Assembly: GCA_041687455.1 (NCBI GenBank)
Contig: JAWLBY010000009.1
Location: forward strand, 1 to 64,000
Direction: 5' to 3'
DNA: 64,000 nucleotides
From: JAWLBY01 sp041687455
GTDB taxonomy: Bacteria > Pseudomonadota > Gammaproteobacteria > Xanthomonadales > Xanthomonadaceae
In this document: positions 24,071 through 32,669 of the stretch, one piece after another
Position numbering within the stretch: the stretch's first letter is position 1
How the letters are laid out: the number at the start of each line of letters is the position of its first letter
Notes under the pieces: generated by a model
What the model saw: the letters and a program-made list of their open reading frames with translations, nothing else
Told to the model about the DNA's origin: nothing
The model's database searches: none
Program-made: the position numbers and the translations under genes

Positions 24071-26467
24071 CTATTTCAGCCGGACCAGCAGCGAACGCTC
24101 GGCGAGGCCGGCATGCTCGTCGATGCGCCCGTCGGCTCGCAGCAGCCCGACGTATGGCTGGCGGAACTCCAGCTCGGCGCCCTTCTGCAATGCGGTACCA
24201 GCGAAGAAGTCCTGCAGCGGCTGCCGATTGCCACAGTAGGCGCTGTCGTGCGCAACCAGCAGCCAGTCGCGTTCCGGCGTCTCGTCGAGCAGCTTCCGCA
24301 GCGTAGGCTGGCCAGGCTCCGGAACGGCATCGCGCAGCACGCAGGTATCGACGTGCAGCACCTTCCTGGCGCCGCTCGCTGTCAGCTCGAACACGGAGAT
24401 TCCGCGTTCGAGGCCCTCGGTGCCCAACTGCAGGTCCGGGCGCGCAGCCGCTGGCTGCACGAACGAATAGCCGGCTCCAGAACCGGCCGAGCGCACGTCC
24501 CATTGCGCTGCACCGCCCAGTTGCCATTCGATTGCTTCGCTGGCGCCGGAACGCATGATGGTATCGAACCGGGCCAGTCGCTGCCGCAAGAAGTCGTCGT
24601 CCGACGTCGGCCGGACCTGCACCAGCTCGCGCACTTCGTCGCGACTCATGAACAGCTCGCCACAGATGCGTCGACCGTTGACTTCGGCCGCATCGAGCCG
24701 TCCGCCGAACACGCACAGGCTTCCGCAGCGCGGGATCGGCTCCGGAATCCGGGCGCCGATGTCGGCCGCCACGCTGCAATGATCGACGTACAGGAAGGGC
24801 TGATCCAGCGCCAACTTGCCGAGGTAGCCCGGCAGCCGGGACGGCCAACTGCCGTCGACCGCGACGAACTGGACGTCGAGATCGGGTCTCAACGCCAGCA
24901 CGGCCGGAATCTCGATCTTCCGATGGCCGAACCGGGCCGATCGGCGCGATTCGTCCACCAGCATCCCGTGTTCGAGTCCGGGAAACTGCCACAACCGGCG
25001 CAGCAGATGTTGCTGGCTGCGCAGGAAGGCGCGCTGGTCGGGCACCTGTTCGAGCAGCGTCGGCGCCGGCCCGAACAAATTGCGGCCGAAGCCGACGCCC
25101 TCGACCGTGAAACCGAGACTTGCCAGCACCGTCGGCGCCACGTCGAGGGTCGATGCCGGGCGATCGATCCGCTGCGCCTGCCCCGCATCCGGCGGAACGA
25201 ACATCAGCAGGTTTCGCCGGGATCCGGCCTCGAGCTGCGCACTGGCGCTGTTGCGCATCGCCAGATGGTCCGACGCCAGCACGATCAGCGGCCGCTGCGC
25301 GTCGGGCAGGCTTCGCAACCTGTCGACCAGTCCGGCGACCATGCGATCGGTGCAGTGCACGGCATTGAGGATCGGATTGCTGCCATCGCCGTAGCGGATA
25401 TCGGCGCAGGCGCGCGATAGGTGCCCGTCCGGATGATGCGTGTCGAGCGTCAGTGCGAACACGCCGAACGGTTGCTCGCTCGATGACAGATCGGCGATCT
25501 GGCGCTCCAGCAGTGCGAACAGATCGTCGTCGTAGATGCCCCAGCTCGACACGCGCTGCGGGTCGTCGATTTGATCGCGCAGTTCGTTCAGACCGAGCAC
25601 CTGCTCGAAACCATGTGAGGACTGGAAGTTGCCCTTGCCGGCGAAACGCAATGGAGCGCCGCCCATGAACGTCAGCCGGTAGCCGCGCTCGGCCAGCAGG
25701 TCGCCGAGACAGGTCGCACCGGGCAGGAAGCGGTCGATCGCGTCCAGCGAATTGCCATCGGCGACGGTCGTGATCGGCACACCGCACTGCGTTGCGACGA
25801 GACCGGCCATCGTGAAGCCGGCCCCGTGCACCTGGCGCACGTCGGTGAAACTGATCGCCTCGGCCTCGAGCGCCGCCAGGTGCGGCATCAAACCAGGAAA
25901 CCGCGCCTCGTCCATGTACGTGCGCTCGAGGCTTTCGAGATACAGCACGACAAGATTGGGACTGCTGCGCGGAGCGTCCTGGATGCGCGGATCGATCAGC
26001 TTCATCGCAGCGGCTGACGGTGCCGTATCCTCCCACCATCCGAGTCGCTCGGCGTACACCGAGGCAAGCCCCTGGCTCGCCGGATGAAGTGCCAGTGCAA
26101 TCGGCAGCAGCAGCGTGCCGATCCAGCCCAGCCGTCGCGCATTGGAGACCTCGGAGCGGCCGGCGCCGAGCCAGCGGTACAGCAGCACGCTGGAGGCGAG
26201 CGCGAGCAGCAGGATCGCCACACCCATGATGGTGATGCTGCGGTATTCGCCGAAGCCGGCACCATCCAGCCCGACCTGCAGGTGATAGACGACCGCATCA
26301 TCGACACCGCGCCCGGTGAAATAGTCGGACACCAGGTGCAACAGCGTCAGCAGCGCCCAGCACAACGCGACCGCCGTGACCACGCACGCCAGCAGCCGGG
26401 AACGGCAACGCGGCTGCATGAGCCACAGCGCCGTCACAAGCGTCAGGGTCGATCCGATCAACAGCAC
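24071..26467 (-). CDS. opgB: Phosphoglycerol transferase I homologue (OpgB/MdoB), alkaline-phosphatase superfamily
   Basis: 798 residues from GTG 26467, chosen because GGGAGG lies 7 bases upstream and because the N-terminus then matches the E. coli protein (763 residues). Four N-terminal membrane helices contain the telltale Ser-Asp-Tyr-Phe-Thr-Gly-x-Gly-x-x-Asp-Ala-Val segment. The periplasmic sulfatase-type domain follows: Val-Leu-Tyr-Leu-Glu-Ser-Leu-Glu-Arg-Thr-Tyr, then Phe-Thr-Met-Ala-Gly-Leu-Val-Ala-Thr-Gln-Cys-Gly-Val-Pro with the nucleophile Thr, Asp-Thr-His-His-Pro-Asp-Gly and Ser-Asp-His-Leu-Ala-Met. OpgB moves phosphoglycerol from phosphatidylglycerol onto osmoregulated periplasmic glucans. 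No opgG, opgH or opgD is in the window. A long C-terminal beta-rich region (about 560-798) is also present in E. coli. Confidence 0.9.
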   Translation of the reverse strand: MLLIGSTLTLVTALWLMQPRCRSRLLACVVTAVALCWALLTLLHLVSDYFTGRGVDDAVVYHLQVGLDGAGFGEYRSITIMGVAILLLALASSVLLYRWLGAGRSEVSNARRLGWIGTLLLPIALALHPASQGLASVYAERLGWWEDTAPSAAAMKLIDPRIQDAPRSSPNLVVLYLESLERTYMDEARFPGLMPHLAALEAEAISFTDVRQVHGAGFTMAGLVATQCGVPITTVADGNSLDAIDRFLPGATCLGDLLAERGYRLTFMGGAPLRFAGKGNFQSSHGFEQVLGLNELRDQIDDPQRVSSWGIYDDDLFALLERQIADLSSSEQPFGVFALTLDTHHPDGHLSRACADIRYGDGSNPILNAVHCTDRMVAGLVDRLRSLPDAQRPLIVLASDHLAMRNSASAQLEAGSRRNLLMFVPPDAGQAQRIDRPASTLDVAPTVLASLGFTVEGVGFGRNLFGPAPTLLEQVPDQRAFLRSQQHLLRRLWQFPGLEHGMLVDESRRSARFGHRKIEIPAVLALRPDLDVQFVAVDGSWPSRLPGYLGKLALDQPFLYVDHCSVAADIGARIPEPIPRCGSLCVFGGRLDAAEVNGRRICGELFMSRDEVRELVQVRPTSDDDFLRQRLARFDTIMRSGASEAIEWQLGGAAQWDVRSAGSGAGYSFVQPAAARPDLQLGTEGLERGISVFELTASGARKVLHVDTCVLRDAVPEPGQPTLRKLLDETPERDWLLVAHDSAYCGNRQPLQDFFAGTALQKGAELEFRQPYVGLLRADGRIDEHAGLAERSLLVRLK

Positions 26468-26640
26468 GTGCGAGCCTCCCGCCTTTCCGTGGGGTGCGCA
26501 GCGGCCCGGAAAACAACCGGCCACGACGCGCTGAGCGGCCGAATATTACAAGACGATGTCAGGGCCGGCCCAGCCTGCGCGATCCGCGCGGCCGGCACTC
26601 GGGTAGCAAGTTGCCGCGGCGCGGCGAACAAGCATCGAGA

Positions 26641-27441
26641 TCAGCGTTGGTCGTTCGACTCGGTCGCTGACTCGAACAGGGTGTCGGTGTAGATGCCGTG
26701 GAAGCCGTTGTCGCGCAGCCACTGCCAACGCTCGGCGGAATTCACGGTGTGCACGAATATCGGCGGCGCGGCGGTACCCGCCAGCACGGCGAACTCGCCG
26801 CGGGCGACACGGTAATCGGGCACCGTCAATGCCCACAGATCGGCTGACCGGGCCCATTCGACCAGCTCCGGCTCGCCGAGCTTCGATCGGTACACGGTCA
26901 GGATCAGATGCCGGAAGCCGAGCGCGCGGACGGCGTCGAACTCGTCCGGATCGTAGATCTGCGGGATGAACCGCGTGGCCAACTCGCCGGCGTCGCCGGC
27001 GATCCGCTGCAGCGCCTCGACGTTGTGCTCCTTCACGTCGGTAACCACGAATGCGTCTTCGTGCTGCCCCAGCCAGGCCAGCAGGTCGTCGAGCATCATC
27101 TGCCGGTGGCGGCCTTCGGACATGCGAGCGGAACGGAACCGCTCGGCAGTCGGAACGCCCTGCTCGGCGAACAGTCGCGCCCAGCTCTGTTCCCAGTCGT
27201 GGATCAGCGCCAGTTGCTGATCGCTGGTCCAACTGAAGTCGAGTTCGAACAGGCGATAGCCGCGCCGGTAGCCGGCCTCCAGTGCGTCGAGCGAGTTGCT
27301 GTACGCGACGCCGTCGACCAGCCCGCCCGCATGGGCGACGAAACGTTGCCGCGGCGGCGGTGCGGCCTGATCGATCCGAAGTGCCGCGATGAGCACGGCC
27401 AGCAGCGCGAACACGAGGACCGGAACCAGCAGACGGCGCAT
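26641..27441 (-). CDS. Glycerophosphodiester phosphodiesterase-family protein
   Basis: 266 residues from ATG 27441. An N-terminal hydrophobic helix (Leu-Leu-Val-Pro-Val-Leu-Val-Phe-Ala-Leu-Leu) anchors or exports it. The GDPD TIM barrel shows Val-Ala-His-Ala-Gly-Gly, Asn-Ser-Leu-x-Ala-Leu-Glu-x-Gly-Tyr, Phe-Glu-Leu-Asp-Phe-x-x-Thr-x-Asp and Leu-Ile-His-Asp-Trp, which supply the two catalytic His and the metal ligands. The canonical Arg-Gly after the first His is replaced by Ala-Gly-Gly, so this is a divergent branch. It would cleave glycerophosphodiesters to glycerol-3-phosphate and an alcohol. Lying just upstream of the phosphoglycerol transferase on the same strand, it may act on phosphoglycerol-decorated glucans or on the lipid by-products; this is inference. 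Confidence 0.82.
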   Translation of the reverse strand: MRRLLVPVLVFALLAVLIAALRIDQAAPPPRQRFVAHAGGLVDGVAYSNSLDALEAGYRRGYRLFELDFSWTSDQQLALIHDWEQSWARLFAEQGVPTAERFRSARMSEGRHRQMMLDDLLAWLGQHEDAFVVTDVKEHNVEALQRIAGDAGELATRFIPQIYDPDEFDAVRALGFRHLILTVYRSKLGEPELVEWARSADLWALTVPDYRVARGEFAVLAGTAAPPIFVHTVNSAERWQWLRDNGFHGIYTDTLFESATESNDQR

Positions 27442-27521
27442 CCGGACTCCGGATCGTGGGTGATCGGTCGAGTTTATGCGCGCGGTCCGACACCGGGCAA
27501 ACCGCGCGGATCGCTTTCGCC

Positions 27522-27545
27522 GATAATGCGCGCACTTCGCAGGAG
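27522..27545 (+). promoter_or_regulatory. Candidate -10 box and ribosome-binding site for mgtE
   Basis: GATAAT at 27522-27527 resembles a -10 element, and AGGAG at 27541-27545 lies 8 bases before the mgtE ATG at 27554. The leader is too short for an M-box magnesium riboswitch. Confidence 0.4.
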
Positions 27546-27553
27546 CCCCACGG

Positions 27554-28915
27554 ATGGCCGACACCGCCCGCTACGACAAGACTGCGCGCCAGCTCAAGCT
27601 GCTGTCGCAGGCGCTCGATTCGGGCCGGCTCGGCCCGGTGCGGCGGCTGGTCAACACGCTGTCGGCGGCCGAGATCGGCCATCTGCTCGAATCCTTGCCG
27701 GCCGACAAGCGCGCGATCGTCTGGGGCCTGGTCGAACCCGACGACGACGGCGAGGTGTTGCTGCACGTCGGTGACGAGGTCCGTGAGGGGCTGATCGCCG
27801 ACATGGATCCGGACGAACTGGTCGCGGCGGTCGAGGATCTCGACATCGACGACCTCGCCGACCTGCTCGAGGACCTGCCCGACCAGGTCATCGACGAAGT
27901 GCTGAAGTCGATGGACCGGGAGAACCGGGAGCGCCTCGAGCAGGTGCTGTCGTACCCGGAAGATACCGCCGGCCGCCTGATGAACCCGGACGTGGTCACG
28001 GTGCGCGCCGACGTCACCGTCGACGTCGTGCTGCGCTACCTGCGGCTGCGCGGCGAGCTGCCCGAGCACACCGATCATCTGTTCGTGGTCAGCCGACGGC
28101 ACCAGTACCTGGGCCGGCTGCCGCTGGCGGCACTGCTGACCCGTGAAGCCGGCACGCCGATCAACGAACTGATCGACGACGAACAACCGGCGGTGCCGGT
28201 CGACACGCCGTCGAACGACGTCGCCAACCAGTTTTCCGACCACGACTGGCTGTCGGCGCCGGTGGTCGACGAGAATAACATTTTGCTCGGCCGGATCACG
28301 ATCGACGACGTGGTCGACATCATCCGCGAGCAGGCGGAGCATCATGTGTTCGCCGGCGCCGGCCTCGACGAGGATGAAGACCTGTTCAGCCCGGCCCGAC
28401 GCGCGATGCGTCGACGCTCGGTGTGGCTCGGCGTGAACCTGATCACGGCATTCATCGCGGCCTCGGTGGTCGACCGCTTCAAGGACACGATCGAACAGAT
28501 CGTCGCACTGGCGGTGCTGATGCCGATCGTGGCCGGCATGGGCGGCAATGCCGGCACCCAGGTGCTGACGCTGATGGTGCGCGGCCTCGCGCTCGGTCAG
28601 GTCGGCGGCAGCAACATCCGGCCGCTGTTGCTGAAGGAAATCGCCGTCGCGCTGATGAACGGCGTGTTCTGGGGCAGCTTCGTCGGCCTCGCCGCCGGGC
28701 TGTGGTTCGGCGATGCGCAACTGTCACTGGTGATCGGCCTGGCGCTGGCAATCAACCTGCTGTCGGCGGCACTGGCCGGCGTCTGGGCACCGCTGCTGCT
28801 GAAGCGAATCGGCATCGATCCGGCACTGGCCGGAGGCGTGGTGCTGACGACGGTGACCGACGTGATGGGCTTTTTCAGCTTTCTCGGATTGGCGACGCTG
28901 ATCCTTCTCAAATAA
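27554..28915 (+). CDS. mgtE: MgtE-type magnesium transporter
   Basis: 453 residues. Residues about 10-135 are the acidic MgtE N-domain (repeated Leu-Leu-Glu-x-Leu-Pro motifs), about 140-265 hold two CBS domains that sense Mg2+, and the last about 180 residues form five membrane helices with Pro-Ile-Val-Ala-Gly-Met-Gly-Gly-Asn-Ala-Gly-Thr-Gln, the pore signature, and a late Thr-Asp-Val-Met-Gly-Phe-Phe. A Mg2+-gated channel of the inner membrane. Length and domain order are normal for the family. It has its own promoter and stands alone; repeats follow immediately. Confidence 0.96.
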   Translation: MADTARYDKTARQLKLLSQALDSGRLGPVRRLVNTLSAAEIGHLLESLPADKRAIVWGLVEPDDDGEVLLHVGDEVREGLIADMDPDELVAAVEDLDIDDLADLLEDLPDQVIDEVLKSMDRENRERLEQVLSYPEDTAGRLMNPDVVTVRADVTVDVVLRYLRLRGELPEHTDHLFVVSRRHQYLGRLPLAALLTREAGTPINELIDDEQPAVPVDTPSNDVANQFSDHDWLSAPVVDENNILLGRITIDDVVDIIREQAEHHVFAGAGLDEDEDLFSPARRAMRRRSVWLGVNLITAFIAASVVDRFKDTIEQIVALAVLMPIVAGMGGNAGTQVLTLMVRGLALGQVGGSNIRPLLLKEIAVALMNGVFWGSFVGLAAGLWFGDAQLSLVIGLALAINLLSAALAGVWAPLLLKRIGIDPALAGGVVLTTVTDVMGFFSFLGLATLILLK

Positions 28916-28926
28916 TCGGCGCCCCA

Positions 28927-29398
28927 TGTAGGAGGGGCTTCAGCCCCGAGCGCGGGACTGCCCCCTTCCGCGCGGGCAACGACTGCGGTGACGCGGCACT
29001 CCACCTGTAGGAGGGGCTTCAGCCCCGACCGCGGGGCCTGGTCTCTGGCACGACGGTTGACTGCTGGTCGGGGCTGAAGCCCCTCCTACAGGGGTGGCGC
29101 GGCCTTGCTCAGGCCTTGCCGCGTTCGGCCAGCGTCTGCGCGATCTTGTCGCGCAGGTAGGCGGGTTCGACCTGTTCGGGTGCGACCGCGCGGTCGGCGG
29201 CGAATTCCGCAGCGGTGAGGCGCGCGACGGCCACTGCACGCGGCAGCGCCGCGGCGTCGTGCTGCTGCAGGCGCGATGCGAGTAGGAGGGGCTTCAGCCC
29301 CGACCGCGGGGCCTGGTCTCTGGCACGACGGTTGACTGCTGGTCGGGGCTGAAGCCCCTCCTACAGGGGTGGCGCGGCCTTGCTCAGGCCTTGCCGCG
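28927..29398. repeat. Cluster of REP-like palindromes, partly in a 275-bp direct duplication
   Basis: Copies of TGTAGGAGGGGCTTCAGCC occur at 28927, 29006 and 29282 (the last lacks its first base), with inverted partners at 29066-29090 and 29341-29365, making two identical head-to-head pairs. The block 29007-29123 is identical to 29282-29398 at a 275-base spacing. The pairs would fold into long hairpins. This is the only stretch of the window over 300 bases without an intact gene (28916-29505). Confidence 0.9.
29109..29281 (-). pseudogene. Duplicated 3' fragment of tsaB
   Basis: About 57 codons in the tsaB frame, matching the C-terminus of the intact copy and ending at the same stop. It differs from the intact copy by four single-base changes over about 179 bases (seen at protein level as Ala/Thr and Val/Ile swaps) and breaks off abruptly at the REP-like repeat at 29282. 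It is either a real tandem duplication or a scaffold artefact joining two strain variants; see the gap beside it. Confidence 0.75.
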
Positions 29399-29498
29399 NN
29401 NNNNNNNNNNNNNNNNNNNNNNNNNNNNNNNNNNNNNNNNNNNNNNNNNNNNNNNNNNNNNNNNNNNNNNNNNNNNNNNNNNNNNNNNNNNNNNNNNN
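29399..29498. other. Assembly gap (100 N)
   Basis: A run of exactly 100 N, the usual placeholder for a scaffold gap of unknown size. The 22 bases before it (29377-29398) are identical to the 22 bases after it (29499-29520), so the two contigs overlap, and the gap may be absent or may hide more repeat units. Confidence 0.98.
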
Positions 29499-29505
29499 GC
29501 CTTGC

Positions 29506-30303
29506 TCAGGCCTTGCCGCGTTCGGCCAGCGTCTGCGCGACCTTGTCGCGCAGGTAGGCGGGTTCGACCTGTTCGGGTGCGACCGCGCGGTCGGCGGTGA
29601 ATTCCGCAGCGGCGAGGCGCGCGACGGCCACTGCACGCGGCAGCGCCGCGGCATCGTGCTGCTGCAGGCGCGATGCGAGGCGTGTCGCAAGAATGCCGCC
29701 TTCGCAGGCCAGCCCGCTGCCGACTGCGTGCCAACAGGCCGTGGGTCCGCTGCTGCGGTTTGCATCGGCCGCCGGGATGCGGTCGAGCGATCGCGCTTGG
29801 CCTGATCTGGCGCCCGGCACACCGGCGGCGCGCAACGCGGCGTCGAGCATCGTCGGCTCCACCATGCCCGGCGCAAGCAACTGCTCAGCGATCAGCGGCT
29901 GCGGCAGGCCGTCAGCATCGATCAGGTAGCCGGCGAGATAGACCTCACCCATCCGTGCGTCGATCGCCGCCAGCACCGGCGTGCCTGGTGGCGGATCGCC
30001 GCAGAGCGCGAGCGCGGCGAGTGTCGACACCGGCACGACCGGTCGATCGAGCGCGAACGCGATGCCCTGCGCGATCGCGATGCCGAGCCGGACGCCGGTG
30101 AAGGCGCCGGGTCCGCGGCCGACCGCGATCGCGTCGAGCGCGGATTTCGCCATTCCCGCATCGGCCAACAGCGCATCGATCCACGGCAGCAGCAGTTCGC
30201 CGTGCCGGCGCGGGGCGATCTCGAAGCGCTCCATCATCGCGCCGTCGATCGACAGCGCGACGCTGCAGGCTTCGGTCGATGTCTCGATCGCGAGCAGCTT
30301 CAT
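29506..30303 (-). CDS. tsaB: tRNA threonylcarbamoyladenosine biosynthesis protein TsaB
   Basis: 265 residues, slightly longer than the usual about 230. ASKHA-fold partner of TsaD in making t6A at position 37 of ANN-decoding tRNAs. The N-terminal Leu-Leu-Ala-Ile-Glu-Thr-Ser-Thr-Glu-Ala-Cys-Ser-Val-Ala and Gly-Arg-Gly-Pro-Gly-Ala-Phe-Thr-Gly-Val-Arg-Leu-Gly motifs are diagnostic, as is Ala-Arg-Met-Gly-Glu-Val-Tyr. The C-terminus has Val-Glu-Pro-Ala-Tyr-Leu-Arg. A region of about 35 residues around 155-195 is poorly conserved and may account for the extra length. The start overlaps the yoaA stop (ATGA), so they are co-translated. The 3' end abuts the assembly gap but the stop codon is intact. 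Confidence 0.95.
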   Translation of the reverse strand: MKLLAIETSTEACSVALSIDGAMMERFEIAPRRHGELLLPWIDALLADAGMAKSALDAIAVGRGPGAFTGVRLGIAIAQGIAFALDRPVVPVSTLAALALCGDPPPGTPVLAAIDARMGEVYLAGYLIDADGLPQPLIAEQLLAPGMVEPTMLDAALRAAGVPGARSGQARSLDRIPAADANRSSGPTACWHAVGSGLACEGGILATRLASRLQQHDAAALPRAVAVARLAAAEFTADRAVAPEQVEPAYLRDKVAQTLAERGKA

Positions 30304-32423
30304 GCGGCGTCCGCCGCGTCGCCGCGTGCGTTTCCTGTGGGAGCAGGTGGCGGCGCGGTCGCGACCGCGGCGGCAGATGCAGCGCTGTTGGCAGGAGCCG
30401 TTTCAGCGGCGACAGCGATCCCCGGATCCGGCGGCTCGCTCGTGGTGTTTCCCGGCGTACCGGTCGCCGCTGAAGCGGCTCCTGCAGGGTTGCGCAGGAA
30501 ATCGACCACCTGCTGCAACTCGCGCGTTCGCGCGAACGGCGGCAGGCTGTCGATGAAGATCCGGCCGTAGGGCTTGGTGACCAGCCGTAGGTCGCCGAGC
30601 AGCAGCACGCCGCGATCCGAGTGGGTACGGATCAGCCGGCCGGCGCCCTGCTTCAGCGCGATCACTGCCGACGGCAGTTGCCAGTCGCGGAACGGATTGC
30701 CACCTCGCCGGCGCAGTGCCTCGAGCCGCGCTTCGAGCACCGGGTCGTCCGGCGCCGCGAACGGCAGCTTGTCGATCACGACCACGGTCAGCGCGTCGCC
30801 GGCGACATCGACGCCTTCCCAGAAACTGGCCGCGCCGAGCAGCACGCCGTTGCCGGACGCGCGGAACGCATCGAGCAGCGCGGTGCGCGGCATCGTGCCC
30901 TGCACGAACAGCGGAAACGGCAGCCGGTCGTGCAGTTTCTCGGCCGCTTCGCGCAGTGCGCGGTGCGACGTGAACAGCAGGAAGGCACGGCCGTTCGACG
31001 CCTGCAGCACCGGCTCGACCGCGGCGAGCAAGGCATCGCCGAAGTGCGGCGCGGACGGCTCCGGCAGACCCTTCGGCAGGTAGGCCAGCGCCTGCTCGGG
31101 ATAATCGAACGGACTCGGTTCGAGCAGTGTGTCGGGCTCGCCGAGGCCGAGCTGAATCGCGAAATGCTGGAAACGGCCGCCGACCGCCAGCGTCGCCGAC
31201 GTGAACACCCACGCCGCGCCGCTCTTTTCGCGATACCCGCGCAGCGGCGCAGCGACGTCGAGCGGCGTCTGCGACAGCGCGAAGCCACGCGCAGTGGTTT
31301 CGTACCAGCGCACCTGGCCGGGCAGGTCCTGGTCGAGTTCGCGCAGCTTCTCGATCAGGTCGTCGGCGCGCTCGGCGCAGGCCTTGAACCCGGGGCTGCG
31401 CTCGGCCTGGCTGGCCAGCACGCGAGCCAGCTCGGTGACGCCGTCCTGCAGCGCGCGCAGTGCGGTCTCCGCGTCGGCATGCTCGAGCAGGCGATCGAAT
31501 GCGGCGCGTGACGGCAGCGGATCGAGCGCCAGCCGCATCTCGCGCAGGCATTGTTCCAGCGCACGGACCGGTGTCTGCAGTTCGGCCAGCGCACCAGTCA
31601 CTTCGGCGCATTCGGCCAGCGCATCGCGGGCGAGATCCTGCAGTTGCCGGTGGCTGACGGTCACGCTGAAGAACTGCGATGCGAGTTCCGGCAACTGGTG
31701 TGCCTCGTCGAGCACGAAAGCCTGTGCGCCGGGCAGGATCTCGCCGAAGCCCTCCTGCTTCAGCGCCATGTCGGCGAACAGCAGATGATGGTTGACGACG
31801 ACGACGTCGGCCGCCTGCGCCGCGGCACGGGCGCGGACGACGAAGCACTCTTCCCAGAACGGGCACTCGCTGCCGAGGCAGTTCTCGGCGGTCGAGGTGA
31901 CCTGCGGCCACAGCGGCGAATCTTCCGGAATCGAATCGAGTTCGGCGACGTCGCCGCGCGAGGTGCGACCGGCCCAGGCATGGACCTGTGCCAGTTGCGC
32001 AACCTGCTCGCGGGAGCCGAAGCGGCCTTCGCCGCGGGCGCGTTCGAGCCGATACCAGCACAGGTAGTTCGAACGGCCCTTCAGCAGCGCGGTCTTGCAG
32101 CCGATGCCGAGCGCCTCGCGCACGCGCGGCAGGTCGCGATGGTAGAGCTGGTCCTGCAGCGCGCGGGTGCCGGTCGAAATGATCGTCCGCCGCCCCGACA
32201 GCAGTGCCGGCACCAGGTAGGCGTAGGTCTTGCCGGTGCCGGTGCCGGCTTCGGCGATCAGGCAGCCGTGGTCCTCGATGCAGCTCGACACCGCTTCGGC
32301 CATCCGCACCTGTTGTGGCCGCGGGCGGAAGCCGTCGATCGCGCGCGCCAACTGGCCGCCGTCGGACAGCGCCGTGGCGCTGGATTCGGCAAGAGGGCCG
32401 CGCGTGACAGAAGCGGAAGGCAT
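30300..32423 (-). CDS. yoaA: YoaA-type DinG-family ATP-dependent DNA helicase, with a repeat-derived C-terminal tail
   Basis: 707 residues from ATG 32423. An XPD/DinG-family 5'-3' helicase that in E. coli works with the polymerase III chi subunit at damaged forks. Walker A is Glu-Ala-Gly-Thr-Gly-Thr-Gly-Lys-Thr. The iron-sulphur Cys set is Cys in Tyr-Leu-Cys-Trp-Tyr and Cys-Leu-Gly-Ser-Glu-Cys-Pro-x-x-x-x-Cys. Walker B is Asp-Glu-Ala-His-Gln-Leu-Pro. Late helicase motifs are Phe-Trp-Glu-Gly-Val-Asp-Val and Gln-Gly-Ala-Gly-Arg-Leu-Ile-Arg. Similarity to E. coli YoaA (636 residues) ends near Gln-Gln-Val-Val-Asp-Phe-Leu. The last about 60 residues are Ala/Pro/Thr-rich and encoded by REP-like repeats (30390-30488). 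The stop overlaps the tsaB start. Confidence 0.95.
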   Translation of the reverse strand: MPSASVTRGPLAESSATALSDGGQLARAIDGFRPRPQQVRMAEAVSSCIEDHGCLIAEAGTGTGKTYAYLVPALLSGRRTIISTGTRALQDQLYHRDLPRVREALGIGCKTALLKGRSNYLCWYRLERARGEGRFGSREQVAQLAQVHAWAGRTSRGDVAELDSIPEDSPLWPQVTSTAENCLGSECPFWEECFVVRARAAAQAADVVVVNHHLLFADMALKQEGFGEILPGAQAFVLDEAHQLPELASQFFSVTVSHRQLQDLARDALAECAEVTGALAELQTPVRALEQCLREMRLALDPLPSRAAFDRLLEHADAETALRALQDGVTELARVLASQAERSPGFKACAERADDLIEKLRELDQDLPGQVRWYETTARGFALSQTPLDVAAPLRGYREKSGAAWVFTSATLAVGGRFQHFAIQLGLGEPDTLLEPSPFDYPEQALAYLPKGLPEPSAPHFGDALLAAVEPVLQASNGRAFLLFTSHRALREAAEKLHDRLPFPLFVQGTMPRTALLDAFRASGNGVLLGAASFWEGVDVAGDALTVVVIDKLPFAAPDDPVLEARLEALRRRGGNPFRDWQLPSAVIALKQGAGRLIRTHSDRGVLLLGDLRLVTKPYGRIFIDSLPPFARTRELQQVVDFLRNPAGAASAATGTPGNTTSEPPDPGIAVAAETAPANSAASAAAVATAPPPAPTGNARGDAADAA
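30390..30488. repeat. Inverted REP-like pair inside the 3' end of yoaA
   Basis: A left arm GGCAGGAGCCGTTTCAGCGG (from 30390) and a right arm GTCGCCGCTGAAGCGGCTCC (from 30463) form an inverted pair that is translated as Ala-Glu-Thr-Ala-Pro-Ala and Pro-Ala-Gly-Ala-Ala-Ser-Ala-Ala in the tail of the helicase. A further decayed arm sits around 30333-30367. Confidence 0.75.
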
Positions 32424-32669
32424 GGTGGGCGGATCGTGGGACGAATCAGGGCGCGAGGAGAAGGCATGCCACCGCCGCCGCGACCGCGCGCAACGCGATC
32501 GGCGGCTCGGGTTCGGCCAGGTGCGGCACGTCGGGGACACGGGGCCGGGCGTCGGCCCCAGGTGAAACGGATTCTGACCGCAGCCGGCGAAGCGCTCAAG
32601 CGCCGTCGACCGCCGAGGTGTTGTCGCGAATTACACTCGCCGCCTTCCCCCGAACGCTCCGGTGCAGAC

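Noticed and set aside
27442..27553. Magnesium riboswitch (M-box) upstream of mgtE
   Set aside because: The leader is about 110 bases including the promoter, and I see no M-box-like conserved stems.
28927..29398. CRISPR array from regularly repeated palindromes
   Set aside because: Units are inverted pairs with identical spacers and a duplicated gene fragment; there is no uniform repeat-spacer pattern and no cas genes.
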